Assembly (NCBI GenBank): GCA_000151295.1
Contig: GG745350.1
Coordinates: forward strand, 252,781-316,780
Length of the DNA stretch: 64,000 nucleotides
Source: Allomyces macrogynus ATCC 38327
Lineage: Eukaryota; Blastocladiomycota; Blastocladiomycetes; Blastocladiales; Blastocladiaceae
Direction of reading: 5' to 3'
The notes under the pieces were generated by a model. It was not told the DNA's origin. It did no database searches and saw only the letters and a program-made list of their open reading frames with translations. Of this stretch, positions 32,208-41,748 are shown piece after piece. The position numbers and the translations under genes were made by a program. Each line of letters begins with the position of its first letter. The stretch's first letter is position 1.

Positions 32208-33654
32208 TCAGATCTCGACCGCTGCCGCGACCGCGACCGGTGCTGGACTCGGCACTGCGACCGGCACAGCCTTGGTCGTCGTCACGGCCACGGGCGCCAT
32301 CGGCGTTACCTCATTCCTTGCCGGCGCGGGCGTCATCTTCTTCTCGGCCGCGTCGTTTGCGAGGAACGTGCGAATCAGCGCGTCCACCTGGGCCGGCGAC
32401 TGTGCGCCATTCCTGTCGGCCTCGGCCTTGATCGCGGCCGTCATCCGCTTGGCCAGGACATCATCACAATCCGCAAACCCGAGCTGCACGACACGCGCCT
32501 TGACGGCGTTCCAGCCCGTCAGCCGATGGCCAATCGCGACAGTGCGCTCGACACCGAAATCCTCGGGCCTCAAGATCTCGTACGTCGACGGGTTGTTGAG
32601 AATGGCCTTGGCGTGGATGCCGGCCTTGTGCGTGAACGCCGACGAACCCGTAATGAAGTTGTTAAATGGCACATCGATCCCGACCGCGTCCGCGACCAAC
32701 TGGTCGAGCGCCGGCAACGTGCGGAGCGCGTACTTGTTCGACACGTGGTCGCGCGCGGCCGTGTACAAGCGCGCCATGAGCCCGCCGAGCGGCGTGATCC
32801 CGTTGCGCTCGCCAATGCCGAGCACGCACGTGTCGATATGCGTCGCGCCCGCCTCGAGTGCCGCATACGCGTTCGCGATCGCGCAGCCCGTATCGTTATG
32901 GAAATGCGTCTCGATATCGCACGACACGACCCCACGCAGCGTGCGAACCAGGTCGTAGACTTGCCGCGGGTCGGCGCACCCGACTGTGTCCGCAATCCCG
33001 ACGCGGTGCACGCCGAGCTGGTCGACAGCGCGGTAGAGCGTGAGCAGGTCGACCAAGTCCGTGCGGAATGAGTCTTCCGACGAGAACCGCACTTCGACAT
33101 TGTGCGACTGCAGGAACCGAATCACTTCGCCGGCAGCCTTGACAATGAAGGCCATGTCCTTGCCGTGCGAGAATTCGCGCAGATAACTTGACGTGCCCAT
33201 GACCACGTTCACGCCGCGTACGCCCGTCTGCACGGCAATCCGCGCATCGTCCATGTGGCACCGAATGTGCGTCAGGACCTTGGCGCGCAGACCAAGGTTC
33301 GCGATGAGCTCGCAGTCGCGCCGCGATTGCTCCGAGGCCGCGGGGGATGTGAGTTCAATGTACTCGACGCCGAAGGCGTCGAGCGCGCGCGCAATGGCCA
33401 CCTTGGTCGCGGTGTCGAAGTGCGCCGTGGCAAACTGCTCGCCCTCTATTACCAATGGGGGAGATGGAGAGCGTCAGTTGCAATTCGGGCGCGCGCGAGC
33501 GAAACGAAAGCGAGTAAAACGTACCCCGCAGCGTCGTGTCGATGATGGAGAAGTTGCGCACGCGCGAAAACGAGTCGATGGGCCTGAGCAGCTGGGCAAT
33601 GGCGGGCGCCGAGGTCGGCGACGGCATGGGCGAGGACGTCGGTTGCGGGGTCAT
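32208..33654 (-). CDS. LYS20: homocitrate synthase
   Basis: First enzyme of the alpha-aminoadipate pathway of lysine synthesis: acetyl-CoA plus 2-oxoglutarate gives homocitrate. Two exons, 33654-33525 and 33445-32208, with a 79-nt intron (GTACGT...TAATAG), 455 residues (yeast Lys20 is 428). Both signatures of the alpha-isopropylmalate/homocitrate synthase family are present: [19 protein letters not shown] (residues about 36-54, with the metal-binding Asp and catalytic Arg) and [20 protein letters not shown] (HxN metal ligands). The lid-region block [20 protein letters not shown] is intact. The C-terminal 50 residues are a Pro/Val/Ala/Thr low-complexity tail. The enzyme is normally feedback-inhibited by lysine. 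A TATATAAG box lies about 125 bp upstream. Confidence 0.96.
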
Positions 33655-34745
33655 GGTTGGTGGTGGAGAGTAGAGAGTGGAGAGCGTGGATGGGTTCCTT
33701 GGGTCGAGCGAGAGCGGGTAGGCGAGCGCGGGGAAGATGGTGGTTGGTGGAGAACACTTGGCGGCGGGGTCGGCGGTCTTATATAGCAGCGCTCGAGCAA
33801 CGTCGTGGGTCCTTGCCGTCATGGTCCTTGCGTTGTCGATGTCGCCGCGCGTGCGTGCGTGCGTGTCGAAGGGGCCGATAGGTGCGCGCCTTGATGCGAT
33901 GGAAATCAAGGGCCTTGACAGCACAGCGTGTCACGGCCCGATGTGCGTGTCGGGAGTCTCCCTTGGCTGCGCCAGCCAACGCACTGATGATGGGCCGCCC
34001 ATCTCTGATCGCTCCATTTTTGCCTGTTCTTTTTTGTCGACCACCCACCCACACACGCCGCGCGCACAACCAACGCCTCGCCCATCACGCTGGCACCGCT
34101 TCGGCCTTTTCTCTCCACCGGTATCGTCGGCCTTGTTCTTGGTTGCGCCTGCGCTCGACAACACGCGAGCCTGCATGGGCCGTCCCCTCTGACACCCTGG
34201 TCGCTCGGCCGAGGGGAGAGCGAGCAGCGATGACCGTCTGCGACACCCTGCTCTCTTGTTGGTTCATGGTAGCGCTGGTTCTTGCGCATCGCCGGCCGGC
34301 CGAGTGCCATCGCGCACGTTTTCTGGCAATGTCCGCCACTGGCCGCGTCACGGCAGCGTCCGGCCCCCCCTCAGGCGCGCATCCCAGCGCAAAGGCCTCC
34401 CCGCCGGCCGGTGACCGCGGTTGCGTTGTCTTGTTCTTGCGCATGGTGGTTCACTGTGCTGGTCGTCCATGGATTGCTGGTTGGTGGTGGTGGGAGGCAA
34501 CCGTCGTGTGAAAAGCGTTCATCTTGATCAGACCGTCACGATCACGTGTGGCCACAGATGATGGGATGTGGGCTGGCCGAGGCTGGAGACCGCAGCGACA
34601 GGAATGACGGGTCGATGGCGCACAGCCGCGTGCGCTTGCATCGGCGCCGCGTCGACTCACTCGTCGCCGCGGTCTTGCCTCTGCTCGCGCTGCTCGCGCA
34701 CAGGCTTGGGCGACTTGACCGACCTCACCGGCAGCAGCAATAACC
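33655..34745. other. divergent intergenic region, LYS20 / His-Asp protein
   Basis: 1.09 kb between divergent starts. It contains the LYS20 TATA box at its left end. Open frames on both strands are short of recognisable pattern. No Gcn4-type TGACTCA site was seen by eye near LYS20. Confidence 0.45.
33778..33785 (-). promoter_or_regulatory. TATA box of LYS20
   Basis: TATATAAG on the minus strand, 124-131 bp upstream of the LYS20 ATG at 33654. It is identical to the element before the repeat-protein gene at 18633-18640. Confidence 0.6.
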
Positions 34746-35594
34746 ATGATCGCAAGCACCAACGGCGACAACGGCACCAGGAGCACGACGACCGACGGCG
34801 GCACGCAGCTCACGCGCGGGTCGGCGCTCATCGCCTACCTCGCCGCACCCGTCGACGCGTTCCAGGGCCACGCCGTGCTCCTCTCTGAAAACGACTTGGA
34901 CCCAACACCAACGCCGCGCGCCGCTTGGACACTCGTCGGCACGCGCGCCGCTTCCCCGCCAATCCTCCACCAGTGCTGCCGCCCAGCGCGCGCGCACGGG
35001 CCAAGGCCGCAGCACGACCACGATTATGACCACGACCACGACCATGATCACTCTGAATCCGACACCGAAGACGACGTTTCGAGTGACGACGATGGATGGG
35101 CCGCGCCGCGGTTCTACGACCTGGTCCTGAGCGACGCGCGGTCGCGCACGTGCCGCATCCACAACGTCGTCAAGCGTGCCGGTGATAACCTGCACCTCGA
35201 GTCCGAGTACCCAGACCTTGTCTCGGCCGGGGCGCATCCACCACGTCCAGCACGCGCGACTGATGCGGGACCGACGGCGAGTTCTTTTGCGTTTACGACG
35301 ACGACGCTCTACGCGGGGTTGGCTGAGACGCGGACGTTCTTGGAACGGTATTTTCCGCGGTTGCTTGCGCTCGTGCAGGATGCAGCGGATAAGGATGACG
35401 CGTTAGATGTGGTTGTGTGTCGCGGGGAGGTGGTCACGGACGCGCCCGCTGTGTTGGCCGAGTACCATGACGATCGACGCGCGGAGAACGAGGACGAACG
35501 TGGTGCCGCACCGGTCAAGAAGCCGAGCAGGCGAGCACGCGCGGCAGCGGAGAGTCAAGGTGACCGGGTCGGGTGGAGTGATGAGGATGAATAA
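34746..35594 (+). CDS. acidic protein with His-Asp repeat, unknown function
   Basis: Intronless frame of 282 residues from the first ATG (after AATAACC). The N-terminal 60 residues are moderately hydrophobic (SALIAYLAAPVDAFQGHAVL). Residues about 95-107 are a strict alternation DHDYDHDHDHDHD followed by SESDTEDDVSSDDDGW. A better folded-looking region follows: PRFYDLVLSDARSRTCRIHN, LYAGLAETRTFLERYFPRLL and DDALDVVVCRGEVVTDAPAV. The C-terminus is charged with a basic cluster (KKPSRRARAAAE). The (HD)n run could chelate Zn, Ni or Cu. I do not recognise the family. Base composition and codon use look like neighbours, so it is likely a real gene. Confidence 0.65.
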   Translation: MIASTNGDNGTRSTTTDGGTQLTRGSALIAYLAAPVDAFQGHAVLLSENDLDPTPTPRAAWTLVGTRAASPPILHQCCRPARAHGPRPQHDHDYDHDHDHDHSESDTEDDVSSDDDGWAAPRFYDLVLSDARSRTCRIHNVVKRAGDNLHLESEYPDLVSAGAHPPRPARATDAGPTASSFAFTTTTLYAGLAETRTFLERYFPRLLALVQDAADKDDALDVVVCRGEVVTDAPAVLAEYHDDRRAENEDERGAAPVKKPSRRARAAAESQGDRVGWSDEDE

Positions 35595-36090
35595 AGCGTG
35601 TTTGTTCATACTTACGACCGATTGTACCAACATCGGGGCCAGGACGAGCTGCCGCTTGGCATATTTATCTTATTAGCGCTCCGAGTCCACCGTTCCGTTT
35701 TCTCTCTCCAGCCAGACCAGACCGACGTGGCGGTGTCCCGTAGAAACACTTGGACGCGCTCTGGCAGTTCCGTGACACAATGGGCGAGCGCCGCGCACGA
35801 GCCAGACTGACCACCCTCGTCAACAAACCGACAAACGGCGACGCGAACATCGAAATGGTGGGCTGGCGAGCGCGCGGCACGGCAGCGAGCCAGAACGACC
35901 GAATCAAATCGAAGGACGCAGGCTGATTCTACTCCGAAAATCGCGCCCCAAAACGATCGTACATTTGCGCAACCCCCAAACTCCGTACGTGCCATTCGCG
36001 TCCCCATTTCCGTCCAAGTCCACCCACCCGTCATCTCTAGAGCCTTGCCAGTCGTCCCCACTCCACCCACTTCTCTTGCACCCTGCGCCG
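35595..36090. other. intergenic, convergent 3' ends
   Basis: 496 bp between the His-Asp protein gene (plus) and the TmcB-like gene (minus), which converge. No gene or motif seen. Confidence 0.5.
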
Positions 36091-39000
36091 TCAGGACCTA
36101 AGATACCTTTGGATCGACTCGACGTTGTTGATCACCTCGATCGGAATCAAAAACAGCATCACGTGCGTGCGCATCGCCGACGTGCCGAGCTGCGTGATGT
36201 GTGCGCGGTAGTAGAGCACGTAGAGCCCGACGAGCAGGACCGCGTAAATGATGGTCAGCACGAGGTACACGAGATAAAATTGATTCAGCGCTTGCGTCGA
36301 CTGCATCACGTATTGCTGCGACATGGCCTCGAACGTGGCGGGCAGGTAGACGTAGTCGAGCGCCCAGAGCGTGCTGAACGGTGGAGTCGTGACCACTTCG
36401 GTCGTCGTGATCCCGCCGGATTGCAGCAGCACGAGCGCTTGGTCGACGAGCGCGCGGAATTCTCTGGTGGAAGGTGTCAAGAGGGAAGGGGTCAGCGATC
36501 AGCACCGAGGTGAGAAGCGGTTGTGAGAGAAACGTGACGGACCGGAAGACAGTATGCAATCCGTTCTTCATGACACCCTGGTTAAAAGTGGTGCAATCTG
36601 CTGGGGAACCCGACGCGCTACTCCCCAAGACAAATGTCAGTTCCGCATCCCACCACGTTTGCCAATCCAAACACAACAACACATACCACGCCGACGTCAA
36701 AAACAGCGACGAAATCGCTGACAGCGAGAACCCCGCAAACCCATCCAACCCAAGCTCGTTGCTGCCGTACATGAGCCCCTGATCCAACGCCGTCAACTGC
36801 GCCGACAGCGCCGCGACTTTGGCCGTACACTCAGCGGCCGACTGGTAGACCGTGACCCCCGTACTGGCATTCGTCGGCACCGCCGCCTCGCGCAGGTAAA
36901 ACGTGAGCTGCCGCGACAAGTACGGCAACCTTGTACTCCATTTCACCTCGTACCCTCTCGACAATGCCGTGCGCTGGAACGAGTAGGCCATGAGCGACGC
37001 GGCCAGAAAGTACGCTAGGGTCAAGAAAAACAGCATCGAGTACTTGCGGTTGCACGCGCGCTTCAAGTTACTCGCCAAATCATGCAGCGCTGCACCCACG
37101 CCTGCGCAATCGCATGGCACGTATCCGGGCACGATCGTCTTGCGCGTCCACCGGCACCGCCGCCCCGCGACGTCGCTGCCGCGCGCGCACCTGTCTCGGC
37201 GTCCCCCGTACTCTGACGCGGCGCCAAGAACATGAGCGACTCGTTCCCGGCCGCCGCGCCCGATGCCGCCGAGACGAGCCGGTCGGTCACGTCGAATCCC
37301 GGCTTCCCCGTGTCGCGGAAGGACCCACCACCCGAGGGAGGGTTCACGGCGGTCATGGGCGATTCGGTTCGGAAAGGCATATCGCCCGCGTCCTGTTCCG
37401 TGTCCCCAGTGAGTTTCTCGAACCGCCGCTGCCACTGTTCGTGGATCGCGCGCACGACGTGCCGCGGGATCGCGCGAAACATGTACAGAAAGTGATCCTT
37501 TTCGCGCTGGATCGCGCCGTAGACGGGCCGGATCAGCAGCAGGACCGTGACCACGTACAGGACGACGGGCAGGATCGAGACGATCACCTCGAGCCGCAGC
37601 GACCCCGAGATTTGCTCAAAGTCGGCATTGAATCCGTCTGTGTGCTGCACGAACGCCGCGGGCACTGCCGCAGGCGCATTGTCCATGAGCAGGTCGACGA
37701 ACCGGCGCAGTGGCGCGCCTGTACTCGCAATGATTTGCTCGGCCGTCGACTCGAGCGCATTCGCCGCGTCCAAGAGCCCGACGGGCGTCGTCTTGATCCC
37801 AGTCGCGAGCCGCGTCACGAGATCTACCGTGATTCCGCCAGCAAAGTACTGCGTGTAGTAATCGGTCGCTGGCAACAGCGCCGCCAACTCGGTTGCGATT
37901 TCCGCAACCGACGTGGCGTGCGCGGCGATGTCGTTGCGCGCCCACGCGATGGCCGTCGTATTGGCCAGCCCGGACGCGGCAAGGTCGAGCGTGCGCACGC
38001 CGTAGGCGAGACTCACGGCGTCGAGCGCGACCGCGTGCTCGAGCGTGATTTGCTGCAGCCTTGTCTGGTACGCACGGTAGAGACTCGTCGTTGTCCAGTA
38101 GGACCGCACGGCGAGCGCGATCAACAGCGCCATGATTGCGAGAAACGAATATCGCAACCACCGTAACCGGTTCGAGATGGCCACGTTCTTGCGCACCAAA
38201 ACGTTCTTGACGTGGTCGGGACTCTGTGCGCCGCCGCCCATCGACGACGCCTTGGACCGCGCGTCCGATGCGCCGCGTCGGGCCCCACCTCCACCACCGC
38301 CACCGCCCGACTGCGATTCGGTATCCGACATGGCATCGTTGGCACTGCGATGTACGATCGACCGCCGGCGCCGCGGCGCCGTCCCGACCCCCGGCACTTT
38401 GCTGTCAAACTCGGCCTCATCCATGAACCCCATGGGCATATCCTTGCGCTGCGACAAGGCCGTAGACTGGCCGGAATTCGTTCTGCGCAACGACCGCGAC
38501 GACGTGACGGGACTATCCTCGCCCATATCATTCAACGCCGCGCGCGACCGCGTAATCAGCGGCGGCGGGCCCATCGAGTCGTCCGCATCGGGCTTGAACA
38601 CGAGTACGGCCGCCATCGTCATCCTCACTGCGGCCGACGCGTCGGGCGCCGGAATATCCGCGTGCGAGATCTGCACCTCGGCGTTCATTTTGTAGCCGGG
38701 CTTGCCCGGTGGCACACCCTTCTTGGTCGTGAAGGACACGACCGCGCCAGCGCGGCCGAAGTACTGTTCCTTCATTTCAGCGTACCGCGGCAGGATTTCG
38801 GAGACGTGCATCGGCTGGTGCGTCGACGCGCCGTCGGTGCTCGTCGAAGTCGCGCCCGTGAGCACGCGCGGTGGGGGCGTGACGCCAAACCATTGCGTGA
38901 TCCCGGGACTGAACCCGGTCACTTCCTCGCGGCCGTTCATGAGAATGTAGTCTTCGGCGGTCGGCGGGAGCACGCGCATCACGCCGAGGAATCCGGTGGA

Positions 39001-41748
39001 TCGGTTCTTTTGCGCGACTTGCTTGACCATGCTAAGTGGGGGGGGGGGGGGGGGGGGAAGGGCGGCAGGGCGTGAGGTGCGGTCGCATTGCATCGAGACA
39101 GCGGTCGGAGAACGCGGACGTACAGCATGACGGGCAGCAGGTACCCTTGCTTGGTCACGCACAGCACCTTGCGCGTGCGCTCGACGATCTTGCTGAACCC
39201 GGTCTATCGCCCACGACAAAACGAGCGTCAGTTTTTCACGTTCGTGCCCACCGTCACGCGAGCAAACCCGAATGCACCTCGAGATACCGCAACAAATACT
39301 CGTCATGCGGCGTCGCAAACGGTTCCGGGATAATCGACGCGATGTTGCGTCCCATCAACTCGGTCTTCTTGTACCCGAGCGTCTTGAGCGCCAAGTTATT
39401 CACCTGCACGATCTGGCCAATCGATTCCGGCACGCCCGAAATCGTGAGCACCATATTGTCTTCGGAAAACAAGTCCAGGTCTAAACTGTCCTCGCCGTCG
39501 CCGTTCCCGTCACCGTCGTCGTCGTCGTCGAGATCGTCGGCGCGTTCTTGTAATTCGCGCCCGAGTTTCACGTCGTTCAGGACTTCGATCAGGAAGTTGG
39601 CGTAGACGCGCAGGACTTGTGGCGAGTTTGGGTTCAACTTGAGCACGCGCACGTAGTTGTCTTGTGTGATGGTGATTTCTTTGGAAATGGCGGCCGCGAG
39701 CTTGTGTAAGCGGGCAATGTCGACGGACTTGCGCAGGAGTTCCGCCCAGAAACGCGTCTGGTTGAGCGTCACGCGCCGCTCGTACCGCGTCGCGAGACTC
39801 AGGAACTGCTCGTATGCGATGAAATTGATCGCGTCTGTTTCGTCGCGGAACCCCAGGTCAATATCGGTCCGTGTGGCCCGTGGGGCAGTGCCGCACAGTG
39901 GACAACACAGTGAGAAACGTACCGCCGGCAAAGTTCTCCGACAACAACTTGCGCCGCCGAAACACGAGAAACTGCACGTCGAAACTCGTGCTCTTCGACT
40001 CGACGCGCGCGTAATTGGTCAGCGCCATGTGCCGGTTGCGCAGGAACAGCAGGTAAAACTCGGCCCAGAACAGGTGCAGCAAGGCCGAATCTGGCATGCG
40101 TTTCACCGCGTCCGTATACATGACGGAAATATCCTTGACGCGGTTGAACAGCGACAGGTCCGTCAATGGCTGGTCTGACAATTCCACGTCCTGCATCTTG
40201 AAAAGCAGGCCCTTTTCCGCCAAGTGGAACCGCGTCTTGAGTTCAATCGACAGAGAGTCGGAGAGTTGCGAAATGTCAGCCGCGAGCAGCCACCGACGGC
40301 GCGAGAATTGCGCGGCGGCAACGAGGGCCACGACGATCGGGACGGTGAGAAAGTAGAGAATTCCGAGTTCTTCGTTGGGCCGAATTTGCAGGTAGAGCAG
40401 GCACCAGCACGCGTAGGACCAGGCCGCCATCAGGCATGTTTGCAGCAGCGAGTACTTGAACTGATAGTAGGGCGGGAACCACGCAAACAGGCCCGTGATC
40501 ACCGTTGAGAGCACGACGAGCGATCCGACGAGCAACCACGTCTGCCACGGTAATAGCGGGTGCAGGTGCGCCTCTTCCTCAGAACCGCGCTTGAAGATCA
40601 TGAACAGAATCGTCAGGTAGGTGCGGATGAGCAGATGCGCCACGTCGATGCGCGCGTGCGGACGCGACAGCACGTCCTTGCCGCCGGGCTCTTGCTCGAA
40701 AAAGGTGGCCGTGACCATGAACGTGAGCATCATGAATAGGATGCCGAGCACGAGCGCCGAGACCGAGACCTGCAGATGAGCACGGAGGGGGGGGGGGGGG
40801 GGGTCAGGATCAACAGCCACGGTGGTCACGGCGCATCGCGAGAGAAAAAGCGGGGAGATCACGGACCACGAGCGCCGACCCGCTCCAGCACGAGATGACG
40901 ACGCCGGCATCGTCCTTGCAGTTGATGAGCACTTTGGTGAATGAGTTGAGAATCGGAATGTAGAAGACAGTGCAGCACAGGTTGAGGACACTGCGCAGCG
41001 TGCGCAGCGTCCAGAGCCACCTAATAAGGATGATCTCGGTCGGCCAAACTGTCCACGTCGAGCGCACCGGCCGGAAATACAATACAACGCACCTGATGTG
41101 CCCTCGGTAAAAAGAGAACCCAACGTAGAGCGCATTCGCAAAGACGACGCCGAGCAACGACGCAAACAAGGTGAAGGCGGTTTGGTGCTCCGTGACAAGC
41201 AGTTGCTCGTCGAGCGTCCAGATTTCGAGAAACTGCACAAACCACTCGGCGTTGGGCCACTTGAACCCGACGTGCACGTTGAACGGGAAGTTGAAAATCT
41301 AGTCGTGTCGGAATTGAGTGTCAGCAGACTATTCCGGAAAACCAAAGTCTCGAGAGTGCGGGACACCGACCTGCAAAACGTCAACGACCATGAGCAGCAC
41401 TACCATGAGCGGCGGAACGCGCGATTCTTTGATAATAACGAAGAGGACGCCAAACAGGCCGTTCTTGAGCGAGAGCAGCACTTCCTCGAGCGTGAGTTCC
41501 TGCGGCTCGCCGGCATCGCTCGACAAGTCGTCCTCTTCCTGGTCCATGCCGCCGTTTGGCGAGGCTGCGGGTGCGCCCGGCGTGATGTACGGGTTGGCGG
41601 GCGATGCGAGTCCATTTCCCGACCCGGCACCTGGTCCGCCTGGTCCGGCACCGCCGGGCGAGACGGATAATGGTTGCTGCATCGACGAAGAGCCATAGGC
41701 GTAGTTGGCCGAGGGCGCCTCGGTGAGCTGCAGGGTGATGGGCGCCAT
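36091..41748 (-). CDS. TmcB-like polytopic membrane PAS protein
   Basis: Large multi-pass protein of the TmcB/TmcC (tiny macrocysts) type, known from Dictyostelium and zoosporic fungi. Exons: 41748-41371, 41298-41093, 41020-40867, 40769-39923, 39834-39278, 39203-39124, 39031 to about 37150, then to 36543, and 36463-36091. Introns are 54-97 nt and the first six phases close. Order: disordered Gly/Pro N-terminus, about ten transmembrane segments (LLGVVFANALYVGF; ALVLGILFMMLTFMV; IVVALVAAAQF), the TmcB helical block (FWAELLRKSVDIARLHKLAA; LKLNPNSPQVLRVYANFLIE), a PAS domain (DNMVLTISGVPESIGQIVQV; LGYKKTELMGRNIASI; KVLCVTKQGYLLPVMLMVKQ), a second region with more membrane segments, and LVYLVLTIIYAVLLVGLYVL near the end. 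Near 37150 the frame shifts by one without a clear intron. Likely a sensory protein; ligand unknown. About 1,500-1,600 residues. Confidence 0.75.
39038..39057 (-). repeat. C20 tract at a 3' splice site
   Basis: Twenty G on the plus strand, so C20 on the coding strand, ending just before ACTTAG at the acceptor of intron 6 of the TmcB-like gene. It sits where a polypyrimidine tract is expected. Confidence 0.8.
40787..40803 (-). repeat. C17 tract at a 3' splice site
   Basis: Seventeen G on the plus strand, C17 on the coding strand, followed by TCCGTGCTCATCTGCAG, the acceptor of intron 3 of the same TmcB-like gene. Second homopolymer tract in polypyrimidine position. Confidence 0.8.
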
